From the NCBI GenBank assembly GCA_902459845.2, contig CABPSV020000524.1, forward strand, positions 1 through 14,324: DNA of 14,324 bases, given 5' to 3'. The notes below the pieces were generated by a model. It was not told where the DNA came from. It was given only the letters and a program-made list of their open reading frames with translations, and did not search any database. Shown in pieces: positions 1 to 8,812 of this stretch. Position numbers and translations under genes: made by a program. The stretch comes from Hepatocystis sp. ex Piliocolobus tephrosceles (Eukaryota > Apicomplexa > Aconoidasida > Haemosporida > Plasmodiidae). Numbering within the stretch: the first letter of the stretch is position 1; every line of letters begins with the position of its first letter.

Positions 1-34
<34 letters not shown>
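1..34. repeat. Poly(T) tract at window edge
   Basis: An uninterrupted run of T fills the first 34 bases and is cut by the window edge, so its full length is unknown. It is followed by three or four short imperfect copies of a TTTTGTAA-type unit up to about position 75. Confidence 0.9.
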
Positions 35-35
<1 letters not shown>

Positions 36-548
36 TAATTTTTTATTTTGTAATTTTTTATTTTGTAACTTTTGTAACTTTTTTTATTTATTATTTTTTT
101 TTTCTAATAAATAAAACGCATTATTCAAAGAAAAAAAAAGTGCATTGTAACAATAACACACGTAAAATATATACAATTATTAGCTAAATTGTTTTTTTTT
201 CTTTATCTTAAAGGTTTTAATTTATTGTTTTTGCAATTAAGTATAATAAAATAAAAAACGTATAAAATAACAAAACCAATAATCTTATCATGTAAGTTAA
301 CAAAAACGTATGTTGTTTAATACATTTGGCTATTTGTTCTACAATTATACTACAAACATAAGAGCACACATACAGTCCAATATTTTAAACCTATAAAAAT
401 ACACATGTACAGTGAGTATAAGACAATTTTTGAAAAATTAAAAATAATGTTTGTAAATAGTGATTTAAAAGAAGCATGTTATTGATACATATCTATATAT
501 ATGAATAAGGAAAATTGTATTACATACTTTTTAAGATATATAATTATT

Positions 549-549
<1 letters not shown>

Positions 550-597
<48 letters not shown>
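550..597. repeat. Poly(T) tract, 48 nt
   Basis: A pure run of 48 T. Such dA:dT tracts are common in Plasmodium intergenic DNA and tend to exclude nucleosomes (family knowledge). It produces spurious poly-Phe frames on the plus strand. Confidence 0.9.
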
Positions 598-760
598 CTT
601 TTTGGAGAGGGAAGGGAGAATGTATTATACAAATATACTAGTTTTATCCTTGATTCACGTTTTCAAACGAAAAGAAATATATATTTCTTACTATGGTCAC
701 AGATGAAAAAAAAATTATTTCACCTTTTTAAAAAAATAGAGATATATCAATAAATATGCA

Positions 761-784
761 TATATATATATATATATATATATG
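761..784. repeat. (TA)n microsatellite
   Basis: About 12 TA dinucleotides in a row. A simple repeat with no visible link to a gene. Confidence 0.85.
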
Positions 785-1199
785 ACTATTTACGTATTAT
801 GTTTTCCTTTTTTGGTACTTCCATTTTATATAAAAGCATTCGAATGTTTTCTAAATGTGTACATAATTAAAAAAATATTATATTCTAATTAAAAAAGAAA
901 GAGAAAATATTCTTCAATATTCAAAATAAACTTAAAGAGCCACTAAAAAACTTAGTATCTACGTTGTGTTTGATAAAATATGATGTTTGATCATATTTAT
1001 ATATTAAAAAAAAATAATTCTTTTTATATCAGTACTTTATTCGTATTTAAATATATAAAATGTAAACAAAAATAAATAAAAAATTTTTGATGGAAGTATT
1101 AAAGCAGAGAGAAAAAAAGTACAATTTGCTGCATTAAAAAAAAAGAAAATAAAGAAAAAAAAAAAAAATTAAGCAAAAGTAAAAAAGTAAAAAGAAAAA

Positions 1200-1281
1200 A
1201 CAAAATACAAAATGCAAAACACAAAACAACTCAAAACGTAAAACGTAAAACGTAAAATATAAAACACTAAACACAAAAACT
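1200..1281. repeat. Degenerate AAAAC-based tandem repeat
   Basis: A run of short units built on AAAAC followed by 2-4 variable bases, including three nearly perfect copies of an 8-nt AAAACGTA-type unit in the middle (about 1233-1256). Its minus-strand frame reads as a Phe/Leu/Tyr-rich peptide that I take as spurious. Confidence 0.7.
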
Positions 1282-1744
1282 TCTCTTTCCCCCTTTTCTT
1301 TTTTTACCCAATATATGTGTTTTAGTATAATAAATTTAAACGCATGAGGATTTGTTCGGCAGAGAAGTGCTTTCCACAATTTATATCACTGCGTGATTTT
1401 GCTTCATATTATTTTTTTAATTTATACGTAATTTAAAATAGCCATATAACATTGATGTAATTTTTTTTTGTTTAATGTATATATAATAAATTTGCACATA
1501 TTTTACATATATACATATACATATATATACATTAATTTTTGCATGCCAATGTTTTTTTATGAGAGTACAAGCATAATTATAGGACCATTTTTTTGTACGT
1601 AACTTGAGAAAAACAAAATGTGTTCTTAATGTAACTTTATATTATATATTTATATACATATGTAAGTGGATTGTTGACATTTTATATATAAACTTATTCT
1701 TTGTTTTAATTTTTAAAAACACTTCAATTAATTTTTATCATCTT

Positions 1745-1862
1745 CATTTTTTCTTTATTTACTCGTTATCTCATTTGTTCATTTATTCGTTCACTCATTT
1801 ATTTATGCATTTATTTATTTATTTATTCATTTATTTATTCATTTGTTTATCCATTTGTTATT
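1745..1862. repeat. ATTT/ATTC tetranucleotide-type repeat
   Basis: About 110 bases made of CATT, TATT and TCATTTATT steps with a 4-nt period, ending in a short T run. The open plus-strand frame across it (about 100 codons, starting at 1604) reads LFIYLFIY-like and has no resemblance to a known protein, so I call this a repeat rather than a gene. Confidence 0.75.
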
Positions 1863-2035
1863 TTTTTTTTATACAAAAAGGTAAAAGAGTAAAATGGCTA
1901 AATAAATAAACAAATAAATGGATGGCCGAATAAACAAATTATATATATATATATATGTTTTACTGTGTGCCAAAAAATATAAAAAAAATTAATCGCACAC
2001 TTTATAAGAATTTGAAGAGTACACTTTATTTGTAC

Positions 2036-2038
<3 letters not shown>

Positions 2039-2078
<40 letters not shown>
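2039..2078. repeat. (TA)n microsatellite, about 20 units
   Basis: An uninterrupted run of TA dinucleotides about 340 bases upstream of the eIF2B-beta start codon. It lies close to the much longer T tract at 2136-2232, so the two make one low-complexity block in the presumed promoter/5' UTR region. Confidence 0.88.
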
Positions 2079-2079
<1 letters not shown>

Positions 2080-2133
2080 TTTGGTATATAATATAAAGTA
2101 AAGTTATATATGTACTTCCAAACCGGGGACAAT

Positions 2134-2233
<100 letters not shown>

Positions 2234-2416
2234 AGCTATAAAATAAAACATTATTTAGGTATAAGCAAAGAAAAAAAAAATAATTTGTTTTATATAAAAA
2301 CGTAAAAAACTTACAAGTAAAAGCTATAGAACAGTAAAATATGTTCGTAAAAGTAAAATATATGCAATTTTTTTAAATGAAATTATGATTAATCAAAAGT
2401 AAATTTAAATTACAAC

Positions 2417-4225
2417 ATGACTGATGTAACAAGTAAAAAAAAAATTACAAGAGAAACGATTAACAGTAATGTGAATAACTGTAATAACATTAAAGAATCA
2501 ATTTTTTACAATAATATAGATAAATCCAGTAAATCTAATGGTACTATAAACGAATTAAACACGCATCAAAAAAATAGTATTAGTGCAATTTTACAAATTA
2601 ATAATAAGAACGAACATGTTTATACCAGTAATCATATTAACAAGTATGAGCAAGTCAATTGTGATAAAGCTATGTACGATAAATCCGTCCATAAAGAAAC
2701 AAACCATAAAGAAACAAACAATAAAGAAACGAACCATGAAGAAAAAAACCATAAAGAAACGAACCATGAAGAAACAAACCATGAAGAAAGGAATCAGGAA
2801 GAAAGGAATCAGGTAGAAAAAAATCAGGTAGAAAGGAACCAAGAAGAAATGGCAAAGTCAGTACATAATAAAAATTTAAAAAATATAAACATTAGCAAAT
2901 GTTGTAGTAACAAAAACACAGTATCGAATACAATAAAAAATGATGAATCAAATGAAGAAGGTACGAAATCTATGAATACGACAAGCACATGTGTCAAAAA
3001 CGAATCTGATAAAGAAATAATAATAAAATTTGAAAAAAAAAAAAAAAAAAATGCAAAATTAAAACAAGAAAGACAAAAAGAAATTATTATATCTTATTGG
3101 TTAAAGGGTATTGCTAACATTTTAAATTCTGGTTTCGAAAGAGGAGATATTAAAGGTAGTAATTTAATAGGTAAAAAAATTGCAGAAGTGTTAAAAAAAG
3201 TAGTTGAAATATCACATTGGGAAAGTGTTCATGATTTAATTGGTATTATAAAATATTTAGGAAAAGAAATTATAAAAAATAATAAAATGGGTTTTATAAT
3301 TTTAAATATAATAAGAAGAGTATTAAAAATAATAAGAACAGAACACTTTAAACAATTATATTTATATAATAATAATTATATTGATAATTTAAATAAAAAT
3401 AATAATATAATTATTGATGGATTAACAAATAAAACAGTTAACAACGATTTTATATATGAAAGAGAAATCATAAATTTTGAAAATTCCTTATCTTTTTACT
3501 TTGAAAATACATCCAAACAAAATACATATAAAATACCAGCAACTAATACATTAAAACATTCAATTATTGAAGGAATAACTGAACTTATAGCAGAAATTGA
3601 TACATCTTGGGAAGAAGCTGAACAAAGAACATCTTATGACTTGTTCATGGAAAATGATGTTATTTTAACAATGGGTTATTCAGTAGGAGTAGAAAAATTT
3701 TTAAAAGCTGTTAATAAAAAAAAAGATGGAATTTCAGTTATAGTTGTTGGTGGAGATATAAATAGGAACGGTTACCGTATGGCACAATTATTAAGAGAAG
3801 ATGGAGTTGATACAACTTATATATCCGATTCAGCTGTTTTAGCAGTTATACCGAAAGTAACAAAAGTAGTCTTAGGTTCAGTAGCTGTTTCTTCTTCTGG
3901 TGGTGCCATAACAAAATCGGGAGGATATAATATCGCATGCTCAGCACAATATAATTCAAAACCAGTTACTATTGTTTTACCTTTATTTAAACTATTGTAT
4001 GATCCTATATATGATCCATTAAAGCAAAATGAATTACAACCTGGACCTTCTATGATATATAACAACACGCAAAATCTTTATGTTCGTATACCCAAATATG
4101 ATTATATTCCTGAAAATTTAATTTCTTTATATATTACTGAATTGGGCCCAGTAGACTCTTTTCAGTTATATAATCTCACAAAAAAGAAATATCATCCTGA
4201 CGATTTAGACTTAAGTTTTGATTAA
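2417..4225 (+). CDS. EIF2B2: Translation initiation factor eIF2B subunit beta
   Basis: The 602-residue single-exon product is the beta subunit of eIF2B, the cytosolic decamer that exchanges GDP for GTP on eIF2 and is the target of inhibition by phosphorylated eIF2-alpha. The beta identity rests on RRVLKIIR (residues 300-307), the helix with SIIEGITELIAEI near 382-394, VILTMGYS (415-422), the Rossmann-like part from VIVVGGD (441-447) through TYISDSAVLAVIPKVTKVVLG (467-487), and above all the C-terminus: YDYIPENLISLYI then YHPDD (592-596), matching the FDYVPPELITLFI...YHPDD ending typical of beta. The delta and alpha paralogues lack the YHPDD end. The conserved part, from about residue 225, has the usual beta length (about 350-375). 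The first ~220 residues are an added Asn/Lys/Glu-rich, probably disordered extension with a tandem repeat (93-144). The ATG is preceded by an in-frame TAA at 2390-2392, so the start is firm unless an upstream exon exists. It converges with the AP-3 sigma gene. Confidence 0.94.
   Translation: MTDVTSKKKITRETINSNVNNCNNIKESIFYNNIDKSSKSNGTINELNTHQKNSISAILQINNKNEHVYTSNHINKYEQVNCDKAMYDKSVHKETNHKETNNKETNHEEKNHKETNHEETNHEERNQEERNQVEKNQVERNQEEMAKSVHNKNLKNINISKCCSNKNTVSNTIKNDESNEEGTKSMNTTSTCVKNESDKEIIIKFEKKKKKNAKLKQERQKEIIISYWLKGIANILNSGFERGDIKGSNLIGKKIAEVLKKVVEISHWESVHDLIGIIKYLGKEIIKNNKMGFIILNIIRRVLKIIRTEHFKQLYLYNNNYIDNLNKNNNIIIDGLTNKTVNNDFIYEREIINFENSLSFYFENTSKQNTYKIPATNTLKHSIIEGITELIAEIDTSWEEAEQRTSYDLFMENDVILTMGYSVGVEKFLKAVNKKKDGISVIVVGGDINRNGYRMAQLLREDGVDTTYISDSAVLAVIPKVTKVVLGSVAVSSSGGAITKSGGYNIACSAQYNSKPVTIVLPLFKLLYDPIYDPLKQNELQPGPSMIYNNTQNLYVRIPKYDYIPENLISLYITELGPVDSFQLYNLTKKKYHPDDLDLSFD
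2693..2848 (+). repeat. 15-nt coding tandem repeat (KETNH-type)
   Basis: Ten in-frame copies of a 15-nt unit plus a partial one encode residues 93-144 of eIF2B-beta. The first copies read KETNH/KETNN/EETNH and the later ones EERNQ/VEKNQ/VERNQ, so the array has drifted in two blocks. It lies in the non-conserved extension, outside the catalytic-complex fold. The unit is a multiple of three, so copy-number change keeps the frame. Length variation between isolates is likely (inference). Confidence 0.92.
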
Positions 4226-4244
4226 AAAAAAAAAAAAAAAAATA

Positions 4245-4362
4245 GTCAAATCATAAATAGTAAAATTAAAAATAGTCAATAAATAAATCGCCAAATTAAA
4301 AATATTCAAATAATTAATCGCCAAATTAAAAATCACCAAATTAAATCTAGTAAAATAAACAA
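4245..4362 (+). repeat. Degenerate repeat in 3' UTR of eIF2B-beta
   Basis: Just after the stop codon the sequence repeats AAATTAAAAATA with linkers such as AGTCAAT and ATCGCC. The 18-nt block AATCGCCAAATTAAAAAT occurs twice (near 4287 and 4317), with related partial copies on both sides. It is probably transcribed as 3' UTR. Confidence 0.7.
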
Positions 4363-4454
4363 TACTCTTTTCACATCGTTTTTATATGTGTTTTTTATAT
4401 ATTGTTACGTTCTTACGTTCTTACGTGCAATGCTTTTTCAAGTATATATAGATG

Positions 4455-4502
<48 letters not shown>
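4455..4502. repeat. Poly(A) tract, 48 nt
   Basis: A pure run of 48 A, about 230 bases after the eIF2B-beta stop codon. It is genomic, not a tail of a retrocopy: normal-looking intergenic sequence continues beyond it and there is no target-site duplication that I can see. Confidence 0.88.
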
Positions 4503-4506
<4 letters not shown>

Positions 4507-4930
4507 TTAAGTTTGTAATGAACGATTTAGAATATATTGTGATATTATGTTAGGACATATACTAGGACAGTTTGTGGTAACTTACAGCTACCAATATACT
4601 AACAATTCTATAACAATTAAACAAAAGTTAGAAACTTGTTGATTTTTGAGAAAACCATGTACACGTAAACATTGTGTTTTCATATATTAAAATTGATTTA
4701 TCTATTTTTTGTTATAATATGTTTTACAAGCTTTATACATATTATCATACGTTCCATTTTTATTAACGTTCAAATTTTTTTGATTTACTTGACACATTTA
4801 ATTTATTGCTTTTTTATATGTACTATATATATATATATTTATATATTTTTTGTTTTTGTTAAATATATATAGTACACAATGTTATACTAATATTTTTTAT
4901 TCATTTATGCATATATAATTTCATAGGATT

Positions 4931-4931
<1 letters not shown>

Positions 4932-4979
<48 letters not shown>
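4932..4979. repeat. Poly(T) tract, 48 nt
   Basis: A pure run of 48 T in the convergent intergenic region, the same length as the tracts at 550-597 and 4455-4502. Confidence 0.88.
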
Positions 4980-4981
<2 letters not shown>

Positions 4982-5534
4982 CATATTTTGTTTGTGTGTA
5001 TAAAAATACATTTAAAGTGAAATTTATTGTATGTATATATTTATATTTATAATTTTGAACAGTTGTTGTTAATAAATACATATGTATATATGTACGTACA
5101 AACAATACACAATGGATGATTTGTATTTACAAAATATATACCAATGTCAATACATTCAATTCCTTTCTTTCTTTCTTTCTTTTATTTTTTTTTTTTTTTT
5201 TTCATTTTTATTAATATAAATATATGATTTAAATTGTAGTATCATGGAAATTACGTACACGTTTTATTTTTCTCCGTCACGTTTTGTATGTAATTGTTAT
5301 CATTTTTCAAAATTAATATTTTATACATTTTATGTAATTTTTTTTAACTCATTTACCTACTTTCATATGTATGTCCTTGTTCACATAAACATTTACATGT
5401 GTATGCACCTTTTTTTAGTACAACCGTAAAAAAAAATAAAAAATAAAAAAATAAGTTATAAACCTTAAAGAAAAAAAAAAAAAAAAAATGAAGTACATAA
5501 AATGAAGTAAATAAAGTGAAGTTAACAAAAAAGG

Positions 5535-5554
5535 GCTAGCAAAACCGAGCTAGC
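5535..5554 (-). other. Small inverted repeat downstream of AP-3 sigma
   Basis: Two GCTAGC hexamers are separated by 8 bases (AAAACCGA on the plus strand). Read on the minus strand this lies about 86-105 bases after the AP-3 sigma stop codon and is followed by CC and a six-T run, so the 3' UTR could form a 6-bp stem with an 8-base loop there. Because GCTAGC is itself palindromic, the pair is both a direct and an inverted repeat. A function in 3'-end formation is only a guess; eukaryotic 3' ends do not need a hairpin. Confidence 0.5.
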
Positions 5555-5639
5555 AAATATGCAGAAAATATAATGAAGTTAAAAATAAATAAACTAAACC
5601 CAAAATATTAGGACTTCAAAAAAAAAAAATAATATTTGT

Positions 5640-5761
5640 TTAATTACCGAAAAAAGAAGACTCGTTTTCAATTATCTTTTTGGAGCCGTTTATGGAATTT
5701 ATTATAGCATCTATATTGGTTTCAAGAACGATACCTACATATAAATAAAAAAATATATATA

Positions 5762-5792
<31 letters not shown>

Positions 5793-7064
5793 ATATATAT
5801 ATATATATATATATAGTAGAATAAAACAATTAAATATGTTCTGATTTTGCTAATTAAATGTTGATCAACATAAATGATGCCTGTGTTGTCATGATTTCAC
5901 ATATAATATTTATCATAGTTTTTAACAATATTTCAAAACACCTATACATTAATTTTGCCTACCTCCCATTATTATTTCATCCAGTATATGATTGATCTAA
6001 AAATAAAAGAAAAAAATTCGAAACAAGTTGAAAATTCTTTTTCTTTTTATATATATATGATAGTAACACTTATCAACATTATTATGTAGTCTTTTTTTTT
6101 GTTTTCTTGCTTTTATAATTAATATTTGTGTTGTTTGTGTTATTTGTGTTATTTATGTCATCATTGTTATATATTTTCTTTTTCTTTTCTTTTTTTTTTT
6201 TTTTATTCTAACCTGCTCATAATTATATATTAAATCAAGTTCACAAACATTTTCAAAGTTCACGTCTAAAGCGTGCACAAAAACCTACACCAAATAAAGA
6301 CACCAAAAAATAAAAATAATAAAAAATAAAATAAAATGTTGTCTCTTTTTTTTTGAATAATTTAAATACTTTACTCGATTTATTTCTATTTTTCATATTT
6401 TATATATACTATACAAAAGAAATATAAAAAAGCTATTCATAAATGGATGAATTAGAATGTATATATGTATATGTTAATTTTTTATTTATTTTGTTTTATC
6501 ATGTTACTTGTATGAGGTCTAAAATACTCAGTTCACTTTCCATTGAGTCAATTATAAAAATAAAGAATAAAGTTGCAAAATGTCTATAAATATTACAAAA
6601 GGTATGTGTATGTATATATATATATATATATATATTTACATATACAAACATTTGCTAGTGTTTTATTACATATTTTCCTGTTTTTATATATTTACCTATA
6701 TACAATTTTAGTGTCAGATTTTAGCAATTCTTCATCTTCTATAAAGCAAGAACAATCGCGATTTGCATTTTTGTTTATGGTTTCATGTATTTTTTTCGCT
6801 ATTATTTGTTGCCTTTCATGGCTCTGTAAATTAACAATAAAAATACCAAGCAAAATTTTTTATATACAAGTGGCTTGTACAAATATATGTATACTTACAT
6901 ACGCAAATATATATATATATATATATATATATACTAAGTTTTCTATTTATTCGCTTGTTTGTTTATTCATTTTTTTTTTATTTCATAGAACATACAGTTC
7001 CGTCATAAAATCGTAAAAATCGTGGCTTCCCATTTATGTTAATTATTAACACAGCTTTTATCAT
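5640..7064 (-). CDS. AP3S1: AP-3 complex subunit sigma (six exons)
   Basis: Rebuilt by hand. Minus-strand exons, in order: 6996-7064, 6696-6823, 6508-6583, 6213-6284, 5963-5996 and 5640-5734; all five introns are GT...AG and the joined 474 nt give 157 residues and a TAA. The product is the small (sigma) subunit of the AP-3 clathrin-adaptor-type complex, which sorts cargo from endosome/Golgi membranes to lysosome-like organelles. Evidence for the sigma fold is the N-terminus MIKAVLIINING...PRFLRFY, then ERQQII, KIVYRHFATLFFIF, the SELSILDLIQVFV segment and FENVCELDLIYNYEQINHILDEIIMGGIVLETN. The MGGIVLETN ending separates AP-3 sigma (MGGMVLETN in animals) from AP-1 and AP-2 sigma, which have IGGE or AGEI there. 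It is shorter than the human protein (193) because the C-terminal tail stops soon after the fold. Intron phases (0,2,0,0,1) all rejoin codons cleanly. No single exon exceeds 128 nt, so an ORF scan alone misses it. The open plus-strand frame at 6573-7016 is antisense noise. Confidence 0.93.
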
Positions 7065-7921
7065 CCTTCTACATACAAAAGCACTTTAACTTAAAATAAG
7101 AATATAGGACATAAATGGCTGTAAAATGTATAACGCGGCATAGTACGTAGGTACATATATATATATACATATATATATAATTTTATTAGTAATGCAACTG
7201 CTGATATAAACTATGACAAAAACATAGAATTAATCATTTCGTAAACATCTTTAATTTTGAGAGTTATATAATTTTTTTTTTTTTTTTTCTTAATCTTACT
7301 TTGTTGTATTTTTATTATTTAATAATTTATTTTTATTTTATTTTTTGCTAAATATATATGTACATATTTATGTATTAATTCTTTTTGAAATATATAACGC
7401 TTATCACATTTAACCTATGTATTTTTACCACAATAAATAAATAAATAAGAATTTTTTTTTTTTTTTTGCTTTGTTTATACATTTTCATTTGTAGTTTATT
7501 CATTCACAAAAGTATATTTTTAGTTACAATTTTTTTGTACCATGTATTACTTTGTTTTACTTTTTTTTTTTTATTTATTTATTTTTTTTTTTTTTGTGCT
7601 CCCACACATCTCTAGTGTATATATTCTTTATGTTTTCATCTCATAAATACAGTTACATGTACGCATTTAAAGGTATATATTTTTTTATAATATGTATACA
7701 TAGAGATATGTATATATTTGATGCGTGTTTATTTACGTTTTATCATCATTATAATAAAGCGTAATGACAGGTTTTCTAACATTAATATATAAGGAATACT
7801 CGCGCAAGTACATATGTATTTATACATACAACTTATGCATTTTTTTTTTCTAGCTTTTATGTATATTATGTGTATGTTATTTGAAGTTTTTTTTTCATGT
7901 TTATCAAGTTCAATTTAATAA

Positions 7922-8008
7922 CACAAAACAAAAAAAAAACAAAAAAAAAACAAAAAAAAAACAAAAAAAAAACAAAACAAAAAAAAACAAAAAAAAACAA
8001 AAAAAAAA
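7922..8008. repeat. C-spaced poly(A) minisatellite
   Basis: Runs of about 4 to 10 A separated by single C residues, with a rough period of 9-10 nt over about 85 bases. It is followed by a short T run and then the small 8027-8086 frame. Confidence 0.8.
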
Positions 8009-8248
8009 TTTTTTAAAAGACTATAAATGGAGCAGGACAAAACAAAAATAATTGGAAAACAGAAAGAAAAAACAAGCTTTAAATAACATAGTTCTATACG
8101 TATATATTCATATATATACTACACATAAGTATATAAATATGCTCATATTTAATAAACATATATTAACGCATTTTTTTTTTAGACAAAATAACAATTTTTT
8201 TATAAAAACAAGCTACAAAGAGTGATATAAAAAAAAAAAAAAAAAAAA

Positions 8249-8535
8249 GTAATAATGTAATCATGTAATCATGTAATAATGTAATAATGTTATAATGTAA
8301 TAATATAATAATATAATAATGTAATAATGTAATAATGTAATAATGTAATAATGTAATAATAATGTAATAATGTAATAATATAATAATGTAATAATGTAAT
8401 AATGTAATAATATAATAATATAATAATGTAATAATGTAATAATGTAATAATGTAATAATGTAATAATGTAATAATAATGTAATAATGTAATAATAATGTA
8501 ATAATGTAATAATGTAATAAAGTAATTATGTAAGC
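8249..8535. repeat. GTAATAAT octanucleotide array
   Basis: About 35 units of an 8-nt GTAATAAT motif, with scattered ATAATAAT variants and a few 11-nt units carrying one extra AAT. The 5' edge starts with related GTAATCAT copies. It lies 280-560 bases beyond the stop codon of the minus-strand coiled-coil gene, so it may fall in or near that gene's 3' end. All three plus frames contain TAA or TAG, so it is not coding on that strand. Confidence 0.92.
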
Positions 8536-8557
8536 TTAAACAAAAACAAAATATATA

Positions 8558-8610
8558 TTTTTTGGTATTTTTTTGATATTTTTTTGGTATTTTTTTCGCA
8601 TTTTTTCACG
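8558..8610. repeat. T7-GGTA type tandem repeat
   Basis: Five imperfect units of six or seven T followed by four bases (GGTA, GATA, GGTA, CGCA, CACG), period about 11 nt. It sits immediately beyond the octanucleotide array on the side of the coiled-coil gene. Confidence 0.7.
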
Positions 8611-8812
8611 CGGCTTTGTTGTTGTGTTGTTTTGTTTTTTGGTTCTCTTTTTTTTACACTCTAAGGACCACCACTTTTTTAAACACAACGTTTTGAGCTT
8701 ACATATAACAAAACAAATAAATAATAAAATAAACTAAAAACAAAAACAAAATGATAATAATAATAATGATAATAATAATAAATTTGTTAAATATGAAAAG
8801 CTACCCATGTTT

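Larger units (their letters stand above)
4226..5639. other. Convergent intergenic region
   Basis: This lies between the stop codons of eIF2B-beta (+) and AP-3 sigma (-) and should contain both 3' UTRs and polyadenylation sites. It holds a degenerate repeat just after the eIF2B-beta stop, an A tract, a T tract, a CTTT run at about 5163-5182 followed by T, and a small hairpin near the AP-3 sigma end. Short open frames at 4672-4872 and 5244-5429 read as Phe/Ile/Tyr-rich peptides without recognisable motifs, so I do not call them genes. A less repetitive patch at about 4510-4660 is noted as a finding. Confidence 0.75.
7065..8812. other. Intergenic region upstream of AP-3 sigma
   Basis: This lies between the AP-3 sigma start codon and the stop of the coiled-coil gene, both on the minus strand, so it should hold the 3' UTR of one and the promoter of the other. 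It contains T tracts (about 7270-7288, 7449-7467 and 7558-7595), a C-spaced poly(A) minisatellite, a large GTAATAAT array and an ~11-nt T-rich repeat. The Phe-rich frame at 7552-7764 is a product of T runs. One 19-codon frame at 8027-8086 (+), MEQDKTKIIGKQKEKTSFK, has Lys/Glu-rich coding-like composition but no other support. Confidence 0.72.

Noticed and set aside
515..753. Two plus-strand frames with poly-Phe
   Set aside because: They are translations of the 48-base T tract with short unrelated flanks.
1340..1402. Possible U6-like or snoRNA gene (TTCGGCAGAGAA string)
   Set aside because: The short likeness is not followed by the ACAGAGA box or other U6 features, and no C/D or H/ACA boxes are placed correctly.
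1604..1909. 101-codon Phe/Ile/Tyr-rich frame
   Set aside because: It is a reading of an ATTT-based repeat; no motif, no coding-like composition.
2417..4225. First impression of eIF2B subunit delta
   Set aside because: The C-terminal YDYIPENLISLYI...YHPDD and the RRVLKIIR motif are those of subunit beta; delta ends differently and lacks YHPDD.
4455..4502. Possible retrocopy poly(A) tail
   Set aside because: No processed coding sequence precedes it other than the bona fide eIF2B-beta gene, no target-site duplication is seen, and similar tracts occur throughout the window.
4672..5429. Small Phe/Tyr-rich frames in the convergent intergenic region
   Set aside because: The composition is that of T-rich intergenic DNA; no conserved motif and no splice-linked partner exon could be found.
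6573..7016. Plus-strand frame with a membrane-like segment (FLFMVSCIFFAIICCL), resembling a tail-anchored protein
   Set aside because: It lies antisense to AP-3 sigma exons 1 and 2 and their intron; the minus strand gives clear AP-3 sigma sequence with proper splice sites.
8249..8535. CRISPR-like array
   Set aside because: Units are 8 nt with no spacers; it is a simple satellite in a eukaryotic genome.
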